A DNA stretch of 64,000 bases. It comes from Frankia nepalensis (GTDB taxonomy: Bacteria > Actinomycetota > Actinomycetes > Frankiales > Frankiaceae). The notes under the pieces were generated by a model that was not told the origin of the DNA, made no database searches, and was given only the letters and a program-made list of their open reading frames with translations. Below are positions 8,428 through 19,950 of the stretch, piece by piece. A program made the position numbers and the translations under genes. Location of the stretch: assembly GCF_016786325.1 (NCBI RefSeq), contig NZ_JADWYU010000140.1:1-64000 (forward strand), in the 5' to 3' direction. The stretch's first letter is position 1. Each line of letters begins with the position of its first letter.

Positions 8428-9800
8428 GGCGTTCCCTCCGGCCCGGCCTCGCGGGCGAGCAGGCCGACGCCGGCGAGCGCGTCGACGGCGGCGAGGACGG
8501 AGTCGAACGGGATGTCCGCGCGCGCCCCGATGTCGAGCAGGTCGCGGGTGCCGTCGGTGAGGTTCAGCACCCACAGCAGGCCCATCTCCACGGCCTGGCG
8601 GTTCATCGTCGCGCCGATCGCGCGGTAGAGCCCGCGCCGGCCCAGCTGCGGCTCGCCGTACGGGCTGGTGTTGCGCCAGAACGCGTTGGCGTCGCAGATC
8701 TCGATGATCCGGGTCAGCGCCGCGAAGGAGCCGGCGAGGCTCTCCGGTGTCACGAACGACAGGTCGTCGGCCGACGTGTGGTACTGCGGGTACTCCCCGT
8801 GCTGGCCGCGCCCGAGGCGTCCCACCGGCAGATCGAAGCCCGGTGAGCAGAACTGCCGCTCGTCGTAGCCGTATGGGGAGAAGTCGACCAGCCGGTGCTC
8901 CTGTCCGCTCTCGGCGAGCGCGACGGCCGCCGCCCGGTCGACGGTGGCGTCGCCGCGCCGGCTGCGCTTGTAGGTGAGCCCGCCGCGGTCGCCGAGCCCG
9001 GTGAGCACCAGGCCGTGCCGGATCCGGCCGACCATGTCGCGGTTGCGGGCCAGCCAGGTGATCGAGCCGATCGTGCCCGGGATGAACAGCAGCCGGAACG
9101 TGTGCCGGCGGCTGGGCAGCGCGGCGAGGTGCCGGGCGAGTTCGGTGAGGACGGCGATGCCCGAACCGTTGTCGTTGGCCGTCGCCGGGTGGCAGGTGTG
9201 CGTCGTGACCAGGAACTCGTCCGGCTCGCCGCCACCGGGCGCTGGTTCCGTCGCCGGCAGGACGATCTCGGCGTAGGTGAGCGACCCGTCGGTCAGGGTG
9301 GTGTCGACGACCACCTCGTACTCGCCGTCCGGCAGCGCCCGCAGCGCGCGGTCGGTCAGGCAGAAGCCCCAGTTCTCGTTCCAGTAGGAGGTCCGGTAGG
9401 GGATCCAGTCCGGCCGGTCCGGCATGGAGAACAGATGCGGGCGCAGCTCGTCCAGGCCGAGGCGCGTCCGCGTGGGCACGCTGTAGCCCAGCAGGTGCAG
9501 CGGATGGTCCGCGACGTCGGCGAACCGGGAGCCGTCCGGGCCGACCAGGTAGGCCGCCCGGACGTTCCACTCCTTTGGCACGGTCCAGTCGAGTACCGGT
9601 GTGCCCGACGGCACCTCGTGGATCTCGAACGGGATCTCGGCCGGCGCCGGCCATCCCTCGGCCAGCGCCTTGGCGACGATGTCGAGCGTGGCGCGGACGC
9701 CGTCGCCCGTGATGCTGCGCACCGGCGCGGCGGCCAGCTGGCCGACGAGCTGGTGGAGCCGCTCACCCAGCCCGGCGGCCGGGTCCTCGGAAACAGTCAC
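8424..9800 (-). CDS. DUF4910 aminopeptidase-like protein with C-terminal winged-helix-like part
   Basis: GTG 9800 lies 14 bases after the rfbF stop, giving 458 residues beginning VTVSEDPAAGLGERLHQL. The protein resembles the DUF4910 family, a group of M28-like zinc peptidase folds found in polysaccharide and secondary-metabolite operons. Seen in the sequence are TTHTCHPATANDNGSG, matching the M28 zinc-ligand Asp in DN-x-SG, FCSPGFDLPVG, and YHTSADDLSF with the final His. The last 80 residues (LLWVLNLTDGTRDLLDIGARADIPFDSVLAAVDALAGVGLL) look like a small winged helix. The substrate is unknown; members may cleave an amide or peptide bond on a sugar intermediate. The stop overlaps the next ATG, so it is translated together with the cytidylyltransferase. 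Confidence 0.85.
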   Translation of the reverse strand: MTVSEDPAAGLGERLHQLVGQLAAAPVRSITGDGVRATLDIVAKALAEGWPAPAEIPFEIHEVPSGTPVLDWTVPKEWNVRAAYLVGPDGSRFADVADHPLHLLGYSVPTRTRLGLDELRPHLFSMPDRPDWIPYRTSYWNENWGFCLTDRALRALPDGEYEVVVDTTLTDGSLTYAEIVLPATEPAPGGGEPDEFLVTTHTCHPATANDNGSGIAVLTELARHLAALPSRRHTFRLLFIPGTIGSITWLARNRDMVGRIRHGLVLTGLGDRGGLTYKRSRRGDATVDRAAAVALAESGQEHRLVDFSPYGYDERQFCSPGFDLPVGRLGRGQHGEYPQYHTSADDLSFVTPESLAGSFAALTRIIEICDANAFWRNTSPYGEPQLGRRGLYRAIGATMNRQAVEMGLLWVLNLTDGTRDLLDIGARADIPFDSVLAAVDALAGVGLLAREAGPEGTP

Positions 9801-9814
9801 CGCGGCAGGCGAGC

Positions 9815-10654
9815 TCAGTCGGCCCAGACCCGCCACGGGGCGGCACCCGCGTCCCACAGCTGGTTGAGCTCGGTCCAGTCCCGGAAGGTGTCCATGCCCA
9901 TCCAGAACCCCTCGTGCGGGTACAGGGTGAGCTGCCGGTCGCGGGCGAGCTGCTGCAGCGGGTGGCGCTCCAGCATCAGCGCCGGGTCGTCGTCGACGTA
10001 CTTGTCGACGAACTCGCGCTCGAAGACGAAGTAGCCGCCGCTGACCCAGCCGGTCTGCGGGGGCTTCTCGGCGAACAGCGAGACGCCGTCGCCCTCGGTC
10101 ACCAGCTCGCCGTACCGGCTGGAGGGCCGCACGCCCGTCACCGTGCCGAGACGGCCGCCGCGCTCGTGCGCCTCGTACAGCGCGGCCACGTCGATCGCGC
10201 CGACGCCGTCGCCGTAGGTGAGCAGGAACCGCGGGCCGTTCAGGTACTCCCGGACGCGGCGCAGCCGCGCGCCGGTGCCGTTGAGCAGACCGGTCTCGGC
10301 GAACGTGACCTCCCAGTCCTCGTCGCCGGCCGAGTTGTGGAACGTGGGGGTGTGGTCGTCGGCGAGCTTGAGCGTGAAGTCCGCCGCCTGCCCGCGGTAG
10401 TTCAGGAAGTAGTTCTTGATGGCGTCGCTCTTGTAGCCGAGGCAGAGCACGAACCGCCGGAAGCCGTAGTGCTCGTAGGTCTTCATGATGTGCCAGAGGA
10501 TCGGCTTGCCGCCGATGTCCACCAGCGGCTTGGGTAGCTTCTCGCTGGCCTCGCGCAGCCGGGTGCCCATGCCTCCGCAGAGGATGACGACCGGGATGTC
10601 CGCGGCACCGGGAACGGTGCGGGCCGGCGTGTTCGCCGAGCTCGGGGATGTCAC
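9815..10654 (-). CDS. rfbF: Glucose-1-phosphate cytidylyltransferase
   Basis: GTG 10654 is chosen because GGGAGA lies ten bases upstream and the product then has the family length (279 residues). It carries the nucleotidyltransferase signature VVILCGGMGTRLREASEKLPKPLVDIGGKPILWHIM, the metal-binding TYGDGVGAID, and ends with EGFWMGMDTFRDWTELNQLW, all typical of RfbF/DdhA, which converts glucose 1-phosphate and CTP into CDP-glucose. CDP-glucose normally feeds CDP-glucose 4,6-dehydratase (RfbG) for 3,6-dideoxyhexoses, but no RfbG is present here. It is the first gene of a four-cistron minus-strand operon with 14-base or overlapping junctions. Extra upstream in-frame codons to 11059 are Arg/Gly-rich and probably not translated. 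Confidence 0.93.
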   Translation of the reverse strand: MTSPSSANTPARTVPGAADIPVVILCGGMGTRLREASEKLPKPLVDIGGKPILWHIMKTYEHYGFRRFVLCLGYKSDAIKNYFLNYRGQAADFTLKLADDHTPTFHNSAGDEDWEVTFAETGLLNGTGARLRRVREYLNGPRFLLTYGDGVGAIDVAALYEAHERGGRLGTVTGVRPSSRYGELVTEGDGVSLFAEKPPQTGWVSGGYFVFEREFVDKYVDDDPALMLERHPLQQLARDRQLTLYPHEGFWMGMDTFRDWTELNQLWDAGAAPWRVWAD

Positions 10655-11503
10655 GGCTGTTTGTTCTCCCAGGGTCGGACCCGGGCATGCTCCCGGGCGT
10701 TGGGTCCGCCGGCGTCTGGCCGGGGCAACGCCGGGCCGCCATGACCCAGGCGACCGCGGCTGGGATGACCTGGCCACGACCACCCGCCGGAGGTACGGGG
10801 CTCGTCCCCGGCGAGATCGCGGGTCCGCGCCGGCCGACAGGCGGTCAGCCAGCGGGTTGCCCACGTCCTGGGCGGTGACGTCCGGGACGCTGCCGGAGTA
10901 ACCGTACCGTACTGAACTTCCCGGTCCGCGCAGGCTGCGGCGACGCCCGGTGGCCCCGCCAGGCCGTTCGTCAGGGACCTCCCGGCCGAAAGCCCCGTGC
11001 CGGCCGGGGCCGCGGCCCGCCCCGGCGCCGGTCGGCGTGCCCCGTCCGCTGGCCGTCACCGGCCGCGCGGGCCACCGGGTCGTTTCCGTGCCGCCGCCGT
11101 CACTTTCGCGTTGGTTCGTGAGCCGGACCGTGCTGGCCCCGACGCGACGCGTGTCGGCGGACCCGGTTGGCGCGGGCAGGCGCCGCGCGTCGGCGCCCGG
11201 GTGATATGTCTGTTTGGTCCGTCACGTATGCCTGGCTTGGGCGCAGTGCCGGCATCCGTCGGCATGCCCGGCTTCGCCGCCCTTTACTGTCCTGCCCAGA
11301 CTGTCTGGTTGGAGAGGCATGGGCGGCCATGGCGCATGCTCACGCACGGGCTCGATGAGCGCGGGCGGGTCGCGACGGTACCGGCGCCGTCCGGGCGCGG
11401 TGGGCGCGTTCGACGGATGTAGTACTTTCGTTACCTTTTCGGCGCCGCTGCCCCAGCCTGCTTCGGTCAGGACGGCGCCGCACCGCGACGGAGGTGAATG
11501 TCG
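10655..11503. other. Divergent gene-free spacer of about 850 bp
   Basis: This region lies between rfbF (minus) and the second GH26-like gene (plus) and must hold both promoters. The open frames in it are GC-rich shadows with no protein-like composition. No hairpin terminator, repeat or recognised operator was found; the CTTACGT motif seen at 2131 and 13298 is not present. The length is notable for a compact cluster. Confidence 0.4.
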
Positions 11504-12790
11504 GTGACCCGCCGTGGTGGCACGACCCGGGAGCACGCGCGCGAGGAACTCCGTTATTACGGAGACGAAGCGCACCGGTGGTACGACTGGCTGATCAGGG
11601 TTTCCGGTGGTCAGCAGCGCTTCAGGACCAGAATCCTGCCGGGGGTGGCGCTCGGGCTCGCGCTCGTCGTGGGCCTGACCGCGTGGGCCGTGACCCCGAG
11701 GCCGGGCAAGGACGGCTCCGCGGGCCCCGGCCACCTCGCGGCCACCCCGGTGGCGGCTGCCTCCTCGGCCGCGGTGACCGCCGCCCCGAGCCCGACCGCC
11801 GAACCCACCGCCGAGCCCACCGTCGCGCCCGCCGGGCCGCCGGCCCGCCCTCGCGCGCAGCCGGCGGGGACCAGCGGCGCCTTCCCGACGGGTGTCTCGG
11901 CCGCCAACACCTCGCAGGCGAACGCCTTCGCGAACTTCCGGGGCCGGGCCAACGACGTGGTGGTCGTGTTCACGGCCCGGGACAAATGGAGCGCGATCAC
12001 CGGTCCGTGGATCGGGCTGGAGCCGAAGTTCTTCTCGAACTTCCCCGGCACCTGGGTGGTCACCGTGCCGATGTACCCGGAGCCGTCCGGATCGGTGGAC
12101 ACGGACGTCTACGCGCGCAGCCACCTGGCCGCCTGCGCGCGGGGCGAGTACGACAAGTACTTCCGCCAGTTCGGCCAGTGGCTCAACAGCAAGAACCGAG
12201 GCGACTCGTTCGTCCGCATCGGCTGGGAGTTCAACGGCGGCTGGTTCGTCTGGAAGGCGATCGACCGGAACAACTGGCGAGAGTGCTTCCGGAACGAGGC
12301 CAAGGCACTGCTCAGCGTGGCCCCGCAGGCGCGGATCGACTGGAGCGTCAACGCGCACACCCCGCTGCCGGACGGCGGCGACCCGTTCGCCGTCTACCCG
12401 GGCAACGACGTCGTCGACGTGATCGGCATGGACACGTACGACCAGTACCCGCCGAGCCCCACCGCGGCGAAGTTCGACGAGCAGTGCAAGATGGGCTCGC
12501 CGCTGCCGGGCCTGTGCCGGGTGATCAACTTCGCCCGTCAGAACAACAAGCTCTTCTCGGTGCCGGAGTGGGGCCTGGTCCACCAGGACACCCCGGCGGG
12601 CCGGCGAGGCGTGGCCGGCGGCGACAACCCGGTCTACATCCAGCAGATGTACAACCTCCTGCTGAGAAACCGGGACATTCTCGCCTACGAGGCGTACTTC
12701 AACGATCCGGACCTGGGCAACGTCGGCTCGTCGCTCGTCAACCCCACCCAGCATCCGAACGCGGCCAACCTCTACCAGCAGCTCTGGTAG
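11504..12790 (+). CDS. Secreted or membrane-anchored GH26-like glycoside hydrolase
   Basis: An ATG at 11498 lies directly against GGAGGTGA (11490-11497), too close to be used, whereas GTG 11504 has ideal spacing, so 428 residues are called. After about 40 residues comes one hydrophobic segment (ILPGVALGLALVVGLTAWAV) with no Cys lipobox, then a Pro/Ala-rich spacer rich in EPTAEPTV, then the catalytic domain. Acid/base Glu242 lies in GWEFNGG and nucleophile Glu355 in VPEWG, as in GH26 beta-mannanase-like enzymes. The domain is paralogous to that at 2276-3391; both also share DVIGMDTYDQYPP / DIIGIDYYDMYPP and NPFFI / NPVYIQQMY stretches. The pair flanks the glycan cluster, suggesting two forms of one extracellular activity on the cluster's polysaccharide. 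Substrate unknown. Confidence 0.85.
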   Translation: MTRRGGTTREHAREELRYYGDEAHRWYDWLIRVSGGQQRFRTRILPGVALGLALVVGLTAWAVTPRPGKDGSAGPGHLAATPVAAASSAAVTAAPSPTAEPTAEPTVAPAGPPARPRAQPAGTSGAFPTGVSAANTSQANAFANFRGRANDVVVVFTARDKWSAITGPWIGLEPKFFSNFPGTWVVTVPMYPEPSGSVDTDVYARSHLAACARGEYDKYFRQFGQWLNSKNRGDSFVRIGWEFNGGWFVWKAIDRNNWRECFRNEAKALLSVAPQARIDWSVNAHTPLPDGGDPFAVYPGNDVVDVIGMDTYDQYPPSPTAAKFDEQCKMGSPLPGLCRVINFARQNNKLFSVPEWGLVHQDTPAGRRGVAGGDNPVYIQQMYNLLLRNRDILAYEAYFNDPDLGNVGSSLVNPTQHPNAANLYQQLW

Positions 12791-12849
12791 CGACGGTCGC
12801 GGCCGGCCGGGCCGTGCCCGGCCGTGACACCGGCGCGCGCCGGCGGGCG

Positions 12850-13290
12850 CTACACCCGTCGTGACCGGTCGGCGTCGTCGTGCAGGCCCTCGACGAAGAT
12901 CTCCGCGACACCCAGCTGCTCGCGCAGGGTGGCCAGCTTCTCCTCGGCGAGCGTCACCCAGGTGCGCAACCGCTCCTCCAACGCCGCGCGCGCGTCCGGG
13001 GCCATTCCCGGACGCGCCAGCTCGTCGCGCAGGGTGAGCAGTGATCGCATCTCCTCAAGGCTGAACCCGAGTGGCTTCATCTTCTTGACCATGAAGAGCC
13101 GGTCGACCGTGTCCTCGTCGTACAGGCGGAAGCCGCCGGCGGTGCGGCCGGCTGGCCGTAGCAGCCCGGCCTCCTCGTAGTAGCGCACGGTGCGCAACGA
13201 CAGACCGACCCGCTCCGCGACGTCCCCGATCTGGTAGAGGTCGGCGCGGCCTGCTTTCGACGTGGACTGGCCACGGCGCGTTGTGGACAA
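12850..13290 (-). CDS. MerR-family transcriptional regulator
   Basis: The N-terminal winged helix is clear: YQIGDVAERVGLSLRTVRYYEEAGLL, GGFRLYDEDTVDRLFMVKKMKPLGFSLEEMRSLL, followed by a coiled-coil dimerisation helix and a short, Cys-free C-terminus. The effector therefore cannot be read as metal or redox. A TTG start at 13290 has AAGGG five bases upstream and gives 146 residues; GTG 13320 or ATG 13368 are possible longer starts. CTTACGTGAG at 13298-13307 lies just upstream of the TTG and resembles actinobacterial MerR sites. It may repress or activate its own gene and perhaps the glycan genes, since the same core occurs at 2131. The gene converges with the GH26-like gene. Confidence 0.88.
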   Translation of the reverse strand: MSTTRRGQSTSKAGRADLYQIGDVAERVGLSLRTVRYYEEAGLLRPAGRTAGGFRLYDEDTVDRLFMVKKMKPLGFSLEEMRSLLTLRDELARPGMAPDARAALEERLRTWVTLAEEKLATLREQLGVAEIFVEGLHDDADRSRRV

Positions 13291-13297
13291 CTCTACC

Positions 13298-13307
13298 CTT
13301 ACGTGAG
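13298..13307. promoter_or_regulatory. CTTACGTGAG site upstream of merR-type gene
   Basis: The near-palindrome CTTACGTGAGG overlaps the expected promoter or leader of the MerR gene. Its first seven bases plus AGG match the site at 2131, and CTTACGTA recurs at 35713 upstream of the MBOAT gene. Autoregulation is inferred. Confidence 0.35.
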
Positions 13308-13918
13308 GAAATACTGGCACGGACTGGCGGCCCGGCCAGGTGGGTTGGCAGATGACTGTACGTCGCATGGTCGGGCCGGTCTGTTCGCCAGATCCGCTCT
13401 TTCCGCCCAGTTGACCCTGAGGTGCCTCCCGCCCCGGGTACCCGGCGCGGCTCGGCGCCGCGCCGGGGAAGCCTGGGCACCGGAGTCGTCGGCGTCACCT
13501 CCGTGGACTCCTCGTCGGAACCGCCCCCGCGGCGTTCCGGCTCGGTTCCTCGTGTTCGTCCACCCGCCCGGCGTGCCCGGTCGCGCACGGCGACCGCCCG
13601 GCCCGCCCGCCGGTGGCCGGCCCCGGGCGGCCGGAGGTTTCCCGTAGGCTGACCATGGTGGCGTCGGGGGCGCCGCCGGCTGGGTGGCTCGGTATGGGCA
13701 TACCCATGGGACCGTGCCGGCCCCGCGTCGGCCCGCTGGCCCAGGCGCCGGCCGGAGCCCAGCCGCCCCCGTCACCCCGCCGCGCGCCGGCATGGGCTCT
13801 GGCCCGCCAGACGTTGCAGTGCGAGACGTTGTAGTGCGAGACCGCGCGTCCGCGCGCGTACCGACATCCGCCGTCCGGCGGCCGCCGCCGGACATGGGAG
13901 AGGCCCGGGACGGATCCC
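13308..13918. other. Gene-free spacer before mfd with a 15-bp tandem duplication
   Basis: No credible gene is seen between the MerR gene and mfd. A tandem pair of 15-base units, AGACGTTGCAGTGCG at 13809-13823 and AGACGTTGTAGTGCG at 13824-13838, is followed by a truncated third AGACCGCG. The mfd promoter presumably lies in the last 100 bases; no clear -10/-35 was identified. Confidence 0.4.
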
Positions 13919-17605
<3,687 letters not shown>

Positions 17606-17628
17606 CCAGGGGATTCGCCCGCGGGCGC

Positions 17629-17658
17629 TGACGGCGCGCGCCGCCGGCCGCGCCGTCA
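17629..17658. terminator. Hairpin behind mfd
   Basis: TGACGGCGCG (17629-17638) and CGCGCCGTCA (17649-17658) form a perfect 10-bp stem with a 10-base loop, 24 bases after the mfd stop. There is no U-tract, as is common in high-GC actinobacteria. Confidence 0.55.
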
Positions 17659-17818
17659 GTGACGACGGTGCCGCGGTTAGTTGCCTCACACCTTCGGGGC
17701 CGGCCCACGGCCGGTCACGCTGCCCGGCAAGGCCTGGTAAGTGGATCGTTGGTGAATGCCGCGGCATTGGGGGGAGGTCGGCTGCCTCACCCCAGGTGGG
17801 GAAGCTAACGTTGCCTCC

Positions 17819-18583
17819 GTGAAGTTTCCCCGCCTGGTGATCGCCGCGCTTGCGCTGCTCGCGTTGGCCGCGACCGCATGTACGAGTCACGCCGGTGCCG
17901 CCGCCCAGGTCGCCGACACGACGATCGACACGGCCACCGTGCGCGGCATGGTGGACCGCGGCATGGCCTCCTACGAGGCATACGCCGCGAAGAACCCGGA
18001 GGCGGTCGCGCAGCAGAACCCGGTCACCCGGGAGGACGTGCAGCTGCGCGCGCTGAACTTCCTGGTCCAGCTCAAGATCGAGGAGGCGGAGGCGCGCCGG
18101 CTGGGCGTCACCCTCTCGCCCCAGGAGCTCGACGCCTACTACCAGGCGTACGCCGTGTTCGAGACCGGCGGTGTCGCCGCGCTGGAGGAGGCCGCCGCCG
18201 CGGTCGGGTACGCGCCGAAGGACCTCCACGACGTGGTCGTGCGCCGGTTCGCGCTCGACGAGAAGCTCGCGGACAAGACCTCGCCCGAGCTGGTCGCCAC
18301 CGACGCGGACATCCGGAGCTACTACGACTCCAAGCTGACCGAGCTCGGCGTCGACTCGCTACCGCTCAGCTACGAGCAGGCGCGGCCCTTCCTGTCTCGT
18401 CACCTGATGAACGACCAGCGGCTGGCGAAGCTGGCGCCGGAGCTGGTCAAGGCGGCCAACCGGGAAGGCGTGTCCGTCAGCCCGCGGTTCGGGGTGTGGA
18501 GCGCGGACGACCTGGTGGTGCTGGCGGCCGACGGCTCGATCGCGACCACGCCGACGCCGATGCCCGAGCTGAACCTGTCGTGA
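17819..18583 (+). CDS. SurA-N-domain-like lipoprotein
   Basis: GTG 17819 gives a 254-residue protein with a textbook lipoprotein signal (VKFPRLVIAALALLALAATAC, Cys21). The mature part is helical and resembles the SurA/PrsA N-terminal chaperone domain, with TREDVQLRALNFLVQLKIEEAEARRLGVTLSPQELDAYY. No parvulin domain follows, so peptidyl-prolyl isomerase activity is unlikely; a periplasmic-type chaperone role at the outer face of the membrane is inferred. A similar lipoprotein occurs between mfd and mazG in many actinobacteria. Its stop overlaps the mazG start (GTGA), so the two are co-translated. Confidence 0.85.
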   Translation: MKFPRLVIAALALLALAATACTSHAGAAAQVADTTIDTATVRGMVDRGMASYEAYAAKNPEAVAQQNPVTREDVQLRALNFLVQLKIEEAEARRLGVTLSPQELDAYYQAYAVFETGGVAALEEAAAAVGYAPKDLHDVVVRRFALDEKLADKTSPELVATDADIRSYYDSKLTELGVDSLPLSYEQARPFLSRHLMNDQRLAKLAPELVKAANREGVSVSPRFGVWSADDLVVLAADGSIATTPTPMPELNLS

Positions 18584-19776
18584 CCGGGCCTGGGCCTCGG
18601 GTCACGCTGCTCGAGACCAGCGCCCGGGTCGCCCCGGGGCTGCTGACCGCCGAGGCCTGGGACCTGGTGCGCCGGGTGCCCGTCCGCTGCGCCGACGGGG
18701 AGCACCCGCTGCTCGCCCCGCTGCGCGCGGCGGGCGTCGAGCCGAGACCGCTGCCGACGCCCGCCGGCGCGGCGGACGGGGACGCCGCGACGTCGCCCGC
18801 GCCCTCGCCGGTGGACCCGGCGGCGTCTCTGGTGACCCAGCTGCGCGCCGAGGCCGTGGACGCCGGCGCGGACGAGATCGTCTGGCTGCTGGACCCCGTC
18901 GGCGGCTGGCCCGGCCCGCGGGCGTCGCTGGACGGCGGCCTGCGCGCGTTCGCCGCCACCCGGGGCGCCGCGGAGCACGCGCGGATCCTGGCGGGGACCC
19001 ACGACGTGGCGGGCAGCTCCCTGCTGGACGCGGTCGCCGTGATGGACCGGCTGCGCTCGCCCGGGGGCTGCCCGTGGGACGCCGAACAGACCCACGCCTC
19101 GCTCGCGCCGTACCTGCTGGAGGAGGCGTACGAGGCCTACCAGGCGATCGAGGACGTTGCGCCGGCGGAGCTGCGCGAGGAACTCGGCGACGTGCTCATG
19201 CAGGTCGTGTTCCACGCCCGGGTCGCGCAGGAGGCGACGGACGGCCCGGTCGGGGAGGGCGGGAGCCGGTTCGACGTGGACGAGGTCGCCGCCGGGCTGG
19301 TGAACAAGCTGGTCCGCCGCCACCCGCACGTGTTCGGCGACGTGGCCGTCGCCGGCGCGGACGAGGTGCTCACCAACTGGGACGCCATCAAGGCGGCGGA
19401 GAAGGGCCGGCGGTCGGTCACCGAGGGGGTGCCGCTCTCCCAGCCGGCCCTCGCGCTCGCCCTCAAGCTGCAGAAGCGGGCTGACAAGATCGGCGTCCCG
19501 GCGGACCGGGTGCTCCCGGAGGGCGCCGACGCCCCGGCCGGCGCCGTCGCGGCCGCGCTCGCCGGCGAGCTGGACGAGCCCGGCATCGGTGACCTGCTGT
19601 TCGCCGCCGTGGCGCTGGCCGCCGCGGCCGGCGTCGACCCGGAGGTGGCGCTGCGCGCCAGGGCCCGCGCCTTCCGCGACGGCCTTGCCGCCGCGGAGGA
19701 GTCCGCGCGGGCCGACGGCGTCGACCCCGCCAGCCAGGACGCCACCGCCTGGCGGGCCCGCTGGCCGCGTTCCTGA
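18580..19776 (+). CDS. mazG: Nucleoside triphosphate pyrophosphohydrolase MazG
   Basis: GTG 18580 overlaps the previous stop and gives 398 residues. The MazG domain begins near residue 150 at LLDAVAVMDRLRSPGGCPWDAEQTHASLAPYLLEEAYEAYQAI, with the metal-binding E-E-x-x-E helices LLEEAYEAY and LREELGDVLMQVVFHA, and continues to NKLVRRHPHVFGD and NWDAIKAAEKG. The first 145 residues, with Ala/Pro-rich segments, resemble the variable N-terminus of actinobacterial MazG proteins. The enzyme hydrolyses NTPs, including aberrant ones, to NMP and pyrophosphate. A second partial MazG half follows after residue 290. The following sppA gene starts about 170 bases later. Confidence 0.93.
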   Translation: MTGPGPRVTLLETSARVAPGLLTAEAWDLVRRVPVRCADGEHPLLAPLRAAGVEPRPLPTPAGAADGDAATSPAPSPVDPAASLVTQLRAEAVDAGADEIVWLLDPVGGWPGPRASLDGGLRAFAATRGAAEHARILAGTHDVAGSSLLDAVAVMDRLRSPGGCPWDAEQTHASLAPYLLEEAYEAYQAIEDVAPAELREELGDVLMQVVFHARVAQEATDGPVGEGGSRFDVDEVAAGLVNKLVRRHPHVFGDVAVAGADEVLTNWDAIKAAEKGRRSVTEGVPLSQPALALALKLQKRADKIGVPADRVLPEGADAPAGAVAAALAGELDEPGIGDLLFAAVALAAAAGVDPEVALRARARAFRDGLAAAEESARADGVDPASQDATAWRARWPRS

Positions 19777-19950
19777 CCCGCTCCCTCGGGATCCCGGGCG
19801 CCTCGGGATCGGAGGCCCCGGACGAGGTCCGCCAGCACCGCGCGCCGGCCACGCGAGCCCGCGCAGCCGGCTGATCGTGATGATTGTCGCCGCGTTGGGC
19901 TTGCGGTGTCGGGTTTCGTCATTTTCAGCGCGGTCATAGCCTTTGTGGCC

